DNA of 64,000 nt from contig BPGX01000009.1 in the NCBI GenBank assembly GCA_026003255.1, positions 1 through 64,000 of the forward strand. Direction: 5' to 3'. The notes beneath the pieces are model-generated. The model saw only the letters and a program-made list of their open reading frames with translations, searched no databases and was not told the DNA's origin. Numbering within the stretch: the stretch's first letter is position 1; the number at the start of each line of letters is the position of its first letter. Shown here piece after piece: positions 46,712-56,116 of this stretch. A program made the translations under genes and the position numbers. This DNA is from Bacteroidia bacterium (GTDB lineage: Bacteria; Bacteroidota; Bacteroidia; B-17B0; Aurantibacillaceae).

Positions 46712-47884
46712 TTAATATTGTAATCCTAAAATAGTTTTAAGTTTATTGATTTGTGTATTCCACCATAATTTATTGCTTTCTAATTCTTCGGGTTCAGAGA
46801 AATCGGTTACATATAATACCACATCTCCTGTTAATGGGTTTTTATGAATGCTAAATTCAAAATAGCTTCCATCGTTTTTATCTAACCATTGAAATCTTAC
46901 TAATGAATTTCGTTCTTGCTTGACTAATCTGGCTTGTTGAGGTACGCCGTTCCATACAAAGGTATAAATACCATTGCGAATGTTTACGTCATCACAAAAC
47001 CATTCGGATAATTCAATAGGGTCAGTTAGAAATTTGTAGAGTAACTCGGGCGCAGTTTTACAGGAAAATTCTAATGTAAATTTACCTGGTGGCTCTTGCA
47101 ATTCTTCGGATATTTTAGAATAAACAGAGGAGGTATCATCAGAAAGGGTGTCAGTGAAAACCGTCGTTTCAGTGCTTGTTGATTTAATCGGTTGAAATTG
47201 AGACGTTTCTTCAGTTTCTTTTAAAACTTTTTCAATTGTAATTTCTTCTTTTGGCTTATTTATTTTATTTGAGACAGAAGGAGTTGGTTTCTCAGTTGTT
47301 TTATTTTCAGAGAGTTGTGTAGAGTTTTTTTCAGGTTTAATTATTGAAGTTGATGGTTTAGAGTCTGATTTTTGGGGAGAAGTTCTTGCAGCATCTGCTT
47401 TAGTCAGTTTGTTTGTTTTATTTATTTTTGGTGATACTTTGTTTTTTGTGATTTTTTCCTTTTTAGAAGAACTTTTGAGTTTTTTAGTAGATAATTTTTT
47501 ATTAGGAGATTTTTTGGCGGCTTTTTTTACAAGTTTTTTTCTTGTTGATTTAGGTAAGCTTTGTTCTTTTGATTGTGATGTATTCTTTTTAGTGACTTTT
47601 TTAGAGGTTTTTGATTTTACAATACTTTTTTTAGCAGATGATTTCTTTAATTCCTTTTTTGAAGAATTAGATTTCTTTAGAGTAGTCGTTTTTTTGTTTG
47701 GCGTTTTTGGAGAAGCAACTTTTTTGATAGATGGTTTCTTTGTAGAATTTTTACTTACCTTTTTTGTCGGCTTAGTTTTGTTGTGTTGTGTTTTGCTTTT
47801 CTTAGAGGAAATTTTTTTCAATGATTTACCTGGACTTTTCTTTTTCTCTTTTGATTGTTTTTTCTGTTTCTTTTTAGCCGCCAT
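46712..47884 (-). CDS. START-like domain protein with long Lys/Ser-rich histone-H1-like tail
   Basis: 390 residues in two very different halves. Residues about 1-225 are low-complexity, dominated by Lys, Ser, Thr and Pro (KKKQKKQSKEKKKSPGK; SSKKELKKSSAKK; repeated KKxxKKxxS units), resembling eukaryotic histone H1 tails and bacterial Hc1/AlgP-like DNA-binding tails. After an acidic linker (about 226-260), residues about 265-390 form a START-like (AHSA1-type) fold: GKFTLEFSCKTAPELLYKFL, WFCDDVNIRNGIYTF, VVLYVTDFSE. The START-like domain alone is usually a protein of about 130 residues in Bacteroidota. The tail should bind DNA or RNA. It is upstream of tatD on the same strand; uvrA lies upstream on the same strand. 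Confidence 0.85.
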   Translation of the reverse strand: MAAKKKQKKQSKEKKKSPGKSLKKISSKKSKTQHNKTKPTKKVSKNSTKKPSIKKVASPKTPNKKTTTLKKSNSSKKELKKSSAKKSIVKSKTSKKVTKKNTSQSKEQSLPKSTRKKLVKKAAKKSPNKKLSTKKLKSSSKKEKITKNKVSPKINKTNKLTKADAARTSPQKSDSKPSTSIIKPEKNSTQLSENKTTEKPTPSVSNKINKPKEEITIEKVLKETEETSQFQPIKSTSTETTVFTDTLSDDTSSVYSKISEELQEPPGKFTLEFSCKTAPELLYKFLTDPIELSEWFCDDVNIRNGIYTFVWNGVPQQARLVKQERNSLVRFQWLDKNDGSYFEFSIHKNPLTGDVVLYVTDFSEPEELESNKLWWNTQINKLKTILGLQY

Positions 47885-47897
47885 AAAAAAATTTTGG

Positions 47898-47905
47898 CAA
47901 AAATA
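47898..47905 (-). promoter_or_regulatory. Bacteroidota -7 promoter element upstream of the START-like gene
   Basis: TATTTTTG on the minus strand matches TAnnTTTG, 13 bp before the ATG. Confidence 0.5.
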
Positions 47906-47955
47906 TACCTATTAAAACTTTTTTTTGTGCCGCAAAATAGTAAATTTAACAAACA

Positions 47956-50718
47956 TTAACTTTTTAATGTAAGTTTTTTATTCAAAAAATGGGCAGTAAA
48001 ACTTTGTTTATGGTCTAAAAATCCATCTAATGGACCTTGATAAATTAATCTTCCGCCATTTTTTCCACCTTCCGGACCAAGGTCGATAATCCAATCAACG
48101 TTTTTAATAATATCCAATTGATGTTCAATAATAATGATAGTATGTCCACGCGTTATTAATAAATGGAGTGCCTTCATAAGAATATCAATGTCATAAAAAT
48201 GCAGTCCTGTAGAAGGTTCGTCTAAAATGAATAAGGAAGGGGCAGATTTTTCATCTTGTAGAAAAGAGGCAATTTTTAATCGTTGTAATTCGCCGCCGCT
48301 CATTTTGGAAGTGCTTTGCCCGAGTTGAATATATCCCAATCCAACAGATTTTAAGATTTCTAATGTTTTTAAAATTTTATTTTTTAAGTCAGGAAACATT
48401 ACTTCTCTCTCGAAAAGTTCAATCGCTTCTTCAACAGAAATATCGAGCACATCACTAATGGAATGGTTAAAGTAATTGACTTGTAATACTTCTTCTTTGA
48501 ATCTTTTTCCATTACATTCATCACAGGTCATTTCAATATCCGCCATAAATTGCATAGGAATTCGAATAATGCCTTCGCCTTCGCATTTTTCGCATCTTCC
48601 ACCAAAAGTATTAAAGGAAAAATAAGATGGGTCTAAATAAATGCCTTGAAGTTTGGAATGTTTTGAAAATAAAAGCCGAATATCATCAAACACTTTGGTA
48701 TATGTTGCACAGTTGCTTCGTGAGGAGGTACTGATAGAATTTTGATTGAGATAATGTATGTGTTTAATTTTGTTTACAACACCGGAAATTTTTTCTGATG
48801 TTTGATGATGTACAATGATTTTTTCTAATTCGGGAATTAGTTCTTCTTCTACCAGTGAGGACTTTCCGGATCCAGAAACACCTGTAATACAGGTAATCGC
48901 ATTGAATGGGAATTGAATGGTAATATTTTGGAGGTTATTAGCATTAGCGTTGGATAATTGTATAAATTCGAATGAATGACGTTTAAACGATGCTATTTCA
49001 ACGAATTTTCTTTCAAATAAATAATCTGCTGTGAGTGTATTAGCGTTTTTCATTTCATCAAAAGTTCCTTGAAAGACAATTTGTCCACCATTTTTTCCGG
49101 CCTTGGGCCCTAAATCAATTATTAAATCGGCGTGACGCATCACTTCTTCATCGTGCTCAACTACGATTACTGTATTTCCTTCGTCTCGTAGTTTCTTTAA
49201 TGCATTAATTAGGCGTAAGGTATCTCTTGGATGTAAGCCGGTTGTGGGTTCGTCTAATATGTAAATACTTCCTACTAAACTACTTCCAAGCGCTGTGGTG
49301 AGGTATACACGTTGCGCTTCACCGCCACTCAACGTGCGCATTTCACGATTTAGTGTGAGATACGGTAATCCAACATCACATAAAAATTCAAGACGGTGAA
49401 TGATTTCATCCAGTAGTTTTTGAATGGCTTCTTTGTGGGGAAAGAGATCAAGGTTTTCTTTGAAGAAATTGTACAATTCATCAACTGGTGTTTCAACAAG
49501 GTCAGCAATAGTTTTATTTAATACTTTTATGTATAGAGCTTCTTTTCTAAGCCGTGAACCTTTACACATCGGACAAACGGTATTGGATTTTAAGTGAGAA
49601 AGCGGGTCGTACCAGGGAGATTTATAGTAGTTGTTGAAGTAGTGTAAAATACCATAAATTCCATTGAGATTATTTTTACCAAACCATAAGGTTTCAAATT
49701 CTTCTGGACTTAGTTGACGGAAAGTTTTGGAAAAAATATCTGGAAAAAACTGTTGTAGTTCTTTAATTTCTTCTTTGATTTCGTATTTGAGTTTCATTCC
49801 TTTAATTAAAGGAATATCTTTATCGACAAAAACTTTATGAGGGTCAAAGTCAAAAACTCTTCCTGTGCCTTTGCATTTTTGACATATTCCATAAGGGTTG
49901 TTAAAAGCAAACAGTTGTGGGGTAGGTTCTTCAAAAATTATTCCATCCGCATCAAGCGTATTACTGAACCGGTGAAAGTTCCATTCATCGTTGGATTGAT
50001 GAATGACATAGCATTCTCCATTTCCTTGATTGAAGGCGGTTTCAATACTGTCTATTAAGCGAGATTCTGTATCTTCATCAAATGATAATTCTACATTTAC
50101 TCTATCAATAATCAAAAAGCAATGCTCGATTTTTTTGGGAAAATCAGAGAGTACATCGGCAATTTTGAATATTTGATAGTTGATTAAAACTCTTGAAAAA
50201 CCTGAATGTACTAATTCTTCTAAAGTTTTTTTGAGTTTGGAAGAAAAGGGTATGAGGTTAGCGATATACACTGTAGACGATACAGGTAGTTGAGAAATAA
50301 ACTGTAAAACATCGTCAGGGTAATGCCGTTTTATTTCTTTACCAGTAACGGGGTGATAGATGGTTCCAACTCTTGAAAATAGCACGCGTAGATAGTCATA
50401 TATTTCAGTAGCAGTTCCTACTGTACTTCTTGGATTGTTAGAGGTAACTTTTTGTTGAAGTGCTATACAGGGCGAAAGACCTTTGATGTAATCAACGGGT
50501 GGTTTAGGTAGTCGTTCTACAAATTGTCGTGCGTAAGAGGATAAACTTTCAATATATCTTCTATGTCCTTCGGCATAAAGTGTGTCGTAAGCAAGAGAAG
50601 TTTTTCCTGAACCAGAAACGCCGGTAATTACAATAAGTTTATTATGAGGGATGGATACATCTATTCCCTTTAAGTTATGTGTTTGTGCATTTTTGATATA
50701 GATAAAATGTTCTGCCAT
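47956..50718 (-). CDS. uvrA: Excinuclease ABC subunit A
   Basis: Damage-recognition ATPase of nucleotide excision repair. 920 residues, close to the usual 940. Two ABC modules are visible: Walker A GVSGSGKTSLAYDTLYAEG near the N-terminus with signature LSGGEAQRVYL and Walker B SIYILDEPTTGLHP, and Walker A GVSGSGKSSLVEEEL with signature MSGGELQRLKIA and ILDEPSTGLHF. Zinc fingers: CQKCKGTGRV with CPMCKGSRL, and CEKCEGEGI with CDECNGKRF. It works with UvrB and UvrC, encoded elsewhere. A palindrome overlaps its promoter. Confidence 0.97.
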   Translation of the reverse strand: MAEHFIYIKNAQTHNLKGIDVSIPHNKLIVITGVSGSGKTSLAYDTLYAEGHRRYIESLSSYARQFVERLPKPPVDYIKGLSPCIALQQKVTSNNPRSTVGTATEIYDYLRVLFSRVGTIYHPVTGKEIKRHYPDDVLQFISQLPVSSTVYIANLIPFSSKLKKTLEELVHSGFSRVLINYQIFKIADVLSDFPKKIEHCFLIIDRVNVELSFDEDTESRLIDSIETAFNQGNGECYVIHQSNDEWNFHRFSNTLDADGIIFEEPTPQLFAFNNPYGICQKCKGTGRVFDFDPHKVFVDKDIPLIKGMKLKYEIKEEIKELQQFFPDIFSKTFRQLSPEEFETLWFGKNNLNGIYGILHYFNNYYKSPWYDPLSHLKSNTVCPMCKGSRLRKEALYIKVLNKTIADLVETPVDELYNFFKENLDLFPHKEAIQKLLDEIIHRLEFLCDVGLPYLTLNREMRTLSGGEAQRVYLTTALGSSLVGSIYILDEPTTGLHPRDTLRLINALKKLRDEGNTVIVVEHDEEVMRHADLIIDLGPKAGKNGGQIVFQGTFDEMKNANTLTADYLFERKFVEIASFKRHSFEFIQLSNANANNLQNITIQFPFNAITCITGVSGSGKSSLVEEELIPELEKIIVHHQTSEKISGVVNKIKHIHYLNQNSISTSSRSNCATYTKVFDDIRLLFSKHSKLQGIYLDPSYFSFNTFGGRCEKCEGEGIIRIPMQFMADIEMTCDECNGKRFKEEVLQVNYFNHSISDVLDISVEEAIELFEREVMFPDLKNKILKTLEILKSVGLGYIQLGQSTSKMSGGELQRLKIASFLQDEKSAPSLFILDEPSTGLHFYDIDILMKALHLLITRGHTIIIIEHQLDIIKNVDWIIDLGPEGGKNGGRLIYQGPLDGFLDHKQSFTAHFLNKKLTLKS

Positions 50719-50736
50719 TTAAGCTTCAATTTGTTG

Positions 50737-50758
50737 CAAAATTACACTTTTAAGTGTA
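50737..50758 (-). promoter_or_regulatory. uvrA promoter with overlapping palindromic operator candidate
   Basis: On the minus strand TAATTTTG (50737-50744) is a consensus -7 element 18 bp before the uvrA ATG. Overlapping its upstream edge is a perfect inverted repeat TACACTT-TT-AAGTGTA (50743-50758) within the -7/-33 spacer, a position where a bound repressor would block RNA polymerase. A damage-responsive repressor is the natural guess because the gene is uvrA. The divergent gene starts at 50795, so the site could serve both. Confidence 0.5.
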
Positions 50759-50794
50759 AGGTTTATTTAAATTTTTATCTAAATTTACGCCATT

Positions 50795-53700
50795 ATGTAC
50801 ATAAGAATACATAGTTATATATTCTGGGCTGTTTGTTTGTTTTATTTGTTTTTTTTTCAACACTTCTATGGCCAAAATTGGGCGTCAAAGAAGTTTACCG
50901 TGTCGGATGGATTGATGAGTAATCAATTAGATGCGCTTTTTATAGATAGTAAGGGGCTTTTGTGGATTGCTAATGGTAATGGATTGTCGAGATATGATGG
51001 AAAGCATTTTTTGAATTATGTAAATGATTCCTTGTTGACACCGATAAGTAAGGTTAATCAGTATTCAATCATAAAATTATCAGATGGAAGTATTTTTTAT
51101 TCGATGAAATACGGTTATGTCAAAACTTCCAATAAACGAAAAGGATATCTTGATGTGTATTTGTCTGATACAATTTCTGAAGAAAGAGGCGTGAATTCTC
51201 GTTCGGGTATTCGTTTTTTTAAGGAGGGTTTCGTAGATTTTGATTTTAATAATAATAGTATCAGAAATCACGTTTTCAAGAAATATCCAAAAAATTATAA
51301 GTATCCATCGAATTTATTAAGTACCAATTTGGGAAGTGTTATTTATTCGTTCTATAATTCGGATAAAGATGTAAGAAATATTTTTTTATTTGAAAATAAT
51401 TCATTCAAGGAAATCTGGGATTCTGTGCCTTTTATAATGGCTGGAATTTTTGAAGATGCAGATCATTATTTTATTATACCAGAAGAATTCAATGTTTCAA
51501 ATCCAATTGTAATTATTAATAAACAAAATGGAACAAAGACGTTTTTAAGAAAAAAGAAGAATATCCCAGAAATTACTTTGTTGGGGAATGCATACTTTAC
51601 TGATCGATATTTTGTTTTTCCAGCATTAGAGGGTGTTTTAGTCCTTACATCTAAAAATGAACAAGTTTTTATTAAAGACAATTTACCACAAAAAATTAAA
51701 AATAAGGATGATGAGAAGTTTTATCATTCGTTATATTTACCTATAAGCAAGTATCAAAATTTTTTGGTTAATGGTTATAGGTTAATTGATTTAGAAAAAT
51801 TAAGTATAACTATTCCAGAGGTCATTGAAAAAGAAATCATAAATTCTAATTATATTATTGAAGTATTGCCCGATGAAGAGGGAAATATCTGGTATGCCAC
51901 ATTTGATGGGTTATTACAGGTATATACACTACCGTATGAAAAATTATATGAAATTTCTGAAGAGCGAATTGCGGAAATAAATGACTCTTTGGAAACCAAT
52001 CGTTTTAAGTGTTTCAAAGATTTTGAAGGCATAGAATATTGTTTGACGAATGATTTTGAAAGAGTGCAAATTCTCATTCCAAAAATTAAAAATAAGTTTT
52101 ACAAGTATAGTTTTGTGGATAATAAAGTGACTCCTATTTATGTAGAGGGAGTTCAATCTCCTGTTTTAAGGGAACGTTTATATCCGATTATGTCGCATAA
52201 AAAATTGATTGTATGTCAGGAATATACTCGTGGTTTAGTGATTTACAGATTAAGTGAAGGTTTAGACACCGCATACTATTCATTGTTTAATTATTCAAAT
52301 GGCTTGTTATCAAATTATGTAGAAAATGTATTTGCAGATAAAAATGATAATATCTGGATAATTACCTGGGATGGTATACAAATGATTAGTTATAATGATT
52401 TATTAAACGAGAATTATAGTTTTAATATTAAGTATTCAAAAAGTTTGAAATTAAATATGATTCCGTTTAAAAAAGATGATGAAATATATTTTGCGGATGG
52501 GAGTGTTTTATATAAGATTTCCACTGAAAAAGCGATTTTAAATAAAAAGCCACCTACAATTATTGTTGAAAATATATCGTATAAAATTGGTAAACAGTCG
52601 TATCAATTTTTATTTGAACAAAATAAAACCTATGAATTGTTCTACAATACAAGGGATTTAAGTGTTGAAGTATTGGCAGTATGTTTGAGTGATGGAGCAA
52701 AAGTAAAATATAAGTTTGTAGTGGATAGTATGATGCAGTTTCAGAATGAAGGTAAATTGATGTTTTCGGATTTAAAGCCAGGTAAGCATACGATTGAGAT
52801 ATATGCTTGTAATAATTTGAATGTCTGGAGTGCCCAACCGATTCGTTTTTACATTAATGTGCTTCCGCCCTTTTGGGAAACCTGGTGGTTTAGGATTTTA
52901 GTTTTAGTAAGTACGATATTCATTGTTGTTGTTATTGTGAAAAAACGGGAATATGATTTAAAGGAAAAGCAAAAGGAATTGGAATTACTGGTTCAGGAGA
53001 GGACAAAAGAGTTGGAAGAAAAAAATATACTCATTGAACAAAAAAATAGAGATATTTTAGATAGTATCAATTATACGAGACGTTTACAACGTTCTTCATT
53101 GCCATCTGAAAGAGAGGTAAATAAGATTTTTCATGATTCTTTTGTAATTTATCAACCAAAAGACATTATTGCTGGTGATTTTTATTTTACTGGTTTAATA
53201 CGGACGAATGATGGAAACATTTTGAAAGGTGCAGTTGTGGGGGATTGTACGGGTCATGGAGTTCCGGGTGCTTTTATGAGTATATTGATGTTAGCGTATG
53301 TAAAGCAATCGCTTGTAGAAAAGGATGTTAACTCCCCTGCAGAAGCATTGGAATTCGTTTCAAAAAAAATACAGAAAGTTTTAGAATACAAAAATGAAGT
53401 GACAGAGATAAAAGACAGTGCAGACATTGTATTTGCTGTATTAAATGAAGAAACTAATACTCTTTTGTGTGCTTGTGCGAATAATCCAATTTATATTGTG
53501 AGAAATAAAGAACTAATTGAAATCCCTGCGCAAAAAAGAACAGTGGGATATTGTGATAATCAAGAACCATTCAAAAACCACATCTTTCAATTGCAAAAAA
53601 ACGACATGATATATTTATTCACAGACGGCTACGCAGACCAATTTGGTGGAAATTCTGGAAGCAATAAAAAAGATAAGAAGTTTACCAAAAAACGTTTTAA

Positions 53701-53830
53701 AGATGTTTTGAAAGAAGTTTCAGTATTGGATATTAATCAGCAAAAACAAAGATTGCTTGAAGAACATCTTAAATGGAAAGGAGACAATGAACAAACCGAT
53801 GATATTTGCATCATTGGAATCAGAGTATGA
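50795..53830 (+). CDS. Two-component-regulator-propeller SpoIIE-type PP2C phosphatase
   Basis: A 1011-residue membrane signalling protein. Signal peptide (1-26), two-component-regulator propeller repeats in the periplasm (for example LDALFIDSKGLLWIANGNGLSRYDG and ENVFADKNDNIWIITWDGIQM), a Y_Y_Y domain (about 590-690), one membrane helix (about 697-716), a coiled coil (720-765) and a SpoIIE/PP2C domain (765-1011) with DIIAGDFYF, GDCTGHGVPGAFMSI and TDDICIIGIRV. The catalytic half resembles that of the gene at 39732 closely, including the juxtamembrane LDSINYTRRLQRSSLP. Probably senses an extracellular ligand and dephosphorylates an unknown serine-phosphoprotein. Confidence 0.92.
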   Translation: MYIRIHSYIFWAVCLFYLFFFQHFYGQNWASKKFTVSDGLMSNQLDALFIDSKGLLWIANGNGLSRYDGKHFLNYVNDSLLTPISKVNQYSIIKLSDGSIFYSMKYGYVKTSNKRKGYLDVYLSDTISEERGVNSRSGIRFFKEGFVDFDFNNNSIRNHVFKKYPKNYKYPSNLLSTNLGSVIYSFYNSDKDVRNIFLFENNSFKEIWDSVPFIMAGIFEDADHYFIIPEEFNVSNPIVIINKQNGTKTFLRKKKNIPEITLLGNAYFTDRYFVFPALEGVLVLTSKNEQVFIKDNLPQKIKNKDDEKFYHSLYLPISKYQNFLVNGYRLIDLEKLSITIPEVIEKEIINSNYIIEVLPDEEGNIWYATFDGLLQVYTLPYEKLYEISEERIAEINDSLETNRFKCFKDFEGIEYCLTNDFERVQILIPKIKNKFYKYSFVDNKVTPIYVEGVQSPVLRERLYPIMSHKKLIVCQEYTRGLVIYRLSEGLDTAYYSLFNYSNGLLSNYVENVFADKNDNIWIITWDGIQMISYNDLLNENYSFNIKYSKSLKLNMIPFKKDDEIYFADGSVLYKISTEKAILNKKPPTIIVENISYKIGKQSYQFLFEQNKTYELFYNTRDLSVEVLAVCLSDGAKVKYKFVVDSMMQFQNEGKLMFSDLKPGKHTIEIYACNNLNVWSAQPIRFYINVLPPFWETWWFRILVLVSTIFIVVVIVKKREYDLKEKQKELELLVQERTKELEEKNILIEQKNRDILDSINYTRRLQRSSLPSEREVNKIFHDSFVIYQPKDIIAGDFYFTGLIRTNDGNILKGAVVGDCTGHGVPGAFMSILMLAYVKQSLVEKDVNSPAEALEFVSKKIQKVLEYKNEVTEIKDSADIVFAVLNEETNTLLCACANNPIYIVRNKELIEIPAQKRTVGYCDNQEPFKNHIFQLQKNDMIYLFTDGYADQFGGNSGSNKKDKKFTKKRFKDVLKEVSVLDINQQKQRLLEEHLKWKGDNEQTDDICIIGIRV

Positions 53831-53888
53831 AATTGTCTAAAAGAAATATAATTCATTATATTCGTGCAATAAATTTTGGATAAAAAAT

Positions 53889-55223
53889 ATGTCAATAACG
53901 AAGTTGATTACAAGTTATCAAAAATCCAATGAGTATAGAAAAAGAATCCATGATTTAATTCCGGGTGGGGCACATACGTATTCAAAAGGAGATGATCAGT
54001 TTCCTTTACTTTCTCCTGCTGCTATTACACATGGAAAGGGTTCTCATGTATGGGATGTAGATGGGAATGAGTATATTGAATGTTTGGGTGGATTAGCATC
54101 TATCAGTTTGGGACATGCGTATGAACCGGTTGTACAGCGTGTGATTCAAGAGTTATGGAAGGGTAATAATTTTTCACGTCCATCGGTTATTGAAATGGAA
54201 ATGGCAGAAAAATTTTTAGCCAATCTTCCCGGACATGATATGATTAAGTTTGCAAAAAATGGATCAACGGTTACAACTGCTGCGGTGAAGTTGGCGCGTG
54301 CTTATACCGGGAGAAAATTAGTTGCAAGGCCAATTGATCATCCGTTTTATTCTTATGATGATTGGTTTATTGGGAGTACAGAGGTGAAGAGCGGTATTCC
54401 GGAAGAAATTCAATCGCTAACGGTGACTTTCAAAGCTGATGATTTACAATCGTTGAAAGAGATTTTTGCTAAGTATCCCAATCAAATTGCCTGCGTTATC
54501 AGTGAGCCAGAAAAATTCAATCCAGTGACGAAAGAGTTTTTACAGCAGGCGATTGATTTTGTTCATTCGCAGGGTGCTTTATGGATTATGGATGAGATGA
54601 TAACAGGTTATCGTTCTTATTTCCCCGGTTCTATGGTAAAATTTGGGGTTGTACCAGATTTAGCGACGTGGGGAAAGGGCATTGCTAATGGTTTTTCTTT
54701 TTGTTGTTTGACAGGAAAGAGAGAAATCATGGAGTTAGGCGGTATTCGTCAGAAAGGAAAAGAGAAATTGTTTTTGATAAGTACCACGCATGGTGGTGAA
54801 ACATGTAGTATTGCTGCCGCATTGGCGACGATGGAGGAATTTCAAAAATATGATGTAATAGGACATAATCATGAGTTAGGACGAAAATACATGGAAGGAG
54901 CAAATCGAATTATTGAACGTTATGGCTTGCGAAATCATATTAAAGTAATGCAATTTCCGTGGCATGTTTCTTTGGGATATTTTGATGAAAATGGAAATAA
55001 CTCATGGGAATTAAGAACCTTGTTTCATCAAGAGATGATCAGGCGAGGAATTTTATTTCAGGGGATTTTTTGTCCGCATTTTTCACATACGAATGAGGAT
55101 GTGGATAGGATATTGGATGCATTTGATGAGTCGGCCAATGTTTTCAAAAAGGCGTTAGAAGATGGATGGGAGAAATATCTTGTTGGAGAGCCGATAAAAC
55201 CTGTTTTTAGGAGGTATGTTTAA
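53889..55223 (+). CDS. Glutamate-1-semialdehyde aminomutase-like class III aminotransferase
   Basis: A 444-residue PLP enzyme of the GSA aminomutase group. Motifs: LIPGGAHTYSKG, VWDVDGNEYIECLGGLASISLGH, FAKNGSTVTTAAVKLARAYTGR, WIMDEMITGYRSYFPG and PLP lysine K263 in DLATWGKGIANGFSF. True HemL proteins have a somewhat different C-terminus, and the neighbours here are sugar genes, so it more likely acts on a nucleotide or nonulosonate-type sugar or its precursor. It is the first gene of the operon; the SDR starts 21 bp later. Confidence 0.85.
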   Translation: MSITKLITSYQKSNEYRKRIHDLIPGGAHTYSKGDDQFPLLSPAAITHGKGSHVWDVDGNEYIECLGGLASISLGHAYEPVVQRVIQELWKGNNFSRPSVIEMEMAEKFLANLPGHDMIKFAKNGSTVTTAAVKLARAYTGRKLVARPIDHPFYSYDDWFIGSTEVKSGIPEEIQSLTVTFKADDLQSLKEIFAKYPNQIACVISEPEKFNPVTKEFLQQAIDFVHSQGALWIMDEMITGYRSYFPGSMVKFGVVPDLATWGKGIANGFSFCCLTGKREIMELGGIRQKGKEKLFLISTTHGGETCSIAAALATMEEFQKYDVIGHNHELGRKYMEGANRIIERYGLRNHIKVMQFPWHVSLGYFDENGNNSWELRTLFHQEMIRRGILFQGIFCPHFSHTNEDVDRILDAFDESANVFKKALEDGWEKYLVGEPIKPVFRRYV

Positions 55224-55244
55224 TCTCTAAACTTTTACAAAAAG

Positions 55245-56066
55245 ATGTTGAAAAGAACTACACAAACATCGGAAATTAATTTCAAAGAAAAATTTAATCT
55301 AAGCGGTAAAGTTATCGTCATAACTGGTGCTTGTGGTTTGATTGGTCGCGCTTTTTGTGAGGCAGTGGCACAATTTGGTGGACATGTAGTAGTGGTGGAT
55401 ATTGAAGCGGCAAAACCCACCGAATTTGCAAAAGATTTAGAAAAAAGATATAATATTAAATGTATTGGAGTCGAAACAGAAGTGGAAAAGAAAGCATCTG
55501 TTTTACAACTCAAAGAAATAACTTTAAAGGAATTTGGAAAAATTGATGGTTTAGTGTGTGCGCATCAAAACAAATCTCATTTGAAATTTGAGCCATTTGA
55601 AAATGTTTGTGAAGAAAATTGGGATAAGGTTATTGAAGTGAATTTAAAGGGTACTTTTTTGTTGTGTCAGGTGATAGGAAGCTATATGACACAACAGGGA
55701 AGTGGGAGCATTGTTACGATGCCTTCTACGTATAGTAATGTAGCTCCTAATCAGAATTTGTATAAAGGAACTTCTTTAGGTTGTCCTGCGGCTTATTCGG
55801 CGAGTAAGGGAGGTATTGATGCATTGTCTCGTTATCTGGCATCTTATTGGGCAGATAAGGGGGTTAGAGTAAATATGATTACTCCACATGGAGTGTGGAA
55901 CCATCATGAGAAAACATTTGAAGAAAATTTTGCTAATTTTAGCCCGATGAAACGAATGAGTTATAATCATGAAGTAGCGCCGGCTTTGATTTATTTATTG
56001 AGCGATGCATCATCTTATGTAACGGGCTTAAACCTGAAAGTAGATGGTGGATGGACGGTGTGGTAA
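55245..56066 (+). CDS. Short-chain dehydrogenase/reductase, sugar-operon type
   Basis: A 273-residue Rossmann oxidoreductase. Cofactor loop VIVITGACGLIGRAF, LVCAHQNKSHL, the catalytic Ser (SIVTMPSTYSN region), Y184 and K188 in AAYSASKGG, and the C-terminal YVTGLNLKVDGGWTVW. It is intact. Its last 165 nt (55902-56066) are repeated at 58528-58692 with 13 differences, 11 of them synonymous. In the normal arrangement it would run straight into the thioesterase at 58702; here the restriction cassette lies between. Substrate unknown, probably a sugar of the surrounding pathway. Confidence 0.9.
   Translation: MLKRTTQTSEINFKEKFNLSGKVIVITGACGLIGRAFCEAVAQFGGHVVVVDIEAAKPTEFAKDLEKRYNIKCIGVETEVEKKASVLQLKEITLKEFGKIDGLVCAHQNKSHLKFEPFENVCEENWDKVIEVNLKGTFLLCQVIGSYMTQQGSGSIVTMPSTYSNVAPNQNLYKGTSLGCPAAYSASKGGIDALSRYLASYWADKGVRVNMITPHGVWNHHEKTFEENFANFSPMKRMSYNHEVAPALIYLLSDASSYVTGLNLKVDGGWTVW
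55902..56066 (+). repeat. Direct repeat copy A: 3' end of the SDR gene
   Basis: The 55 codons from HHEKTFEENF to the stop match copy B at 58528-58692 at 152 of 165 positions. Of 13 differences, 11 are synonymous, one is Lys to Arg, and one changes the final TGG (Trp) of copy A to TGA in copy B. There are no indels. Confidence 0.92.
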
Positions 56067-56116
56067 AATGTTTTTATATGGTGTTAAATATAAATAAATG
56101 GCTAACTGGAAAGTAA

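Noticed and set aside
47409..47915. A 168-codon plus-strand reading frame rich in Phe and Leu
   Set aside because: It is the antisense shadow of the Lys-rich tail of the START-like gene; Lys codons read as Phe and Leu in reverse.
53889..55223. Assignment of the aminotransferase as heme-pathway HemL
   Set aside because: The fold matches, but its operon is for sugars and no other tetrapyrrole gene is near.
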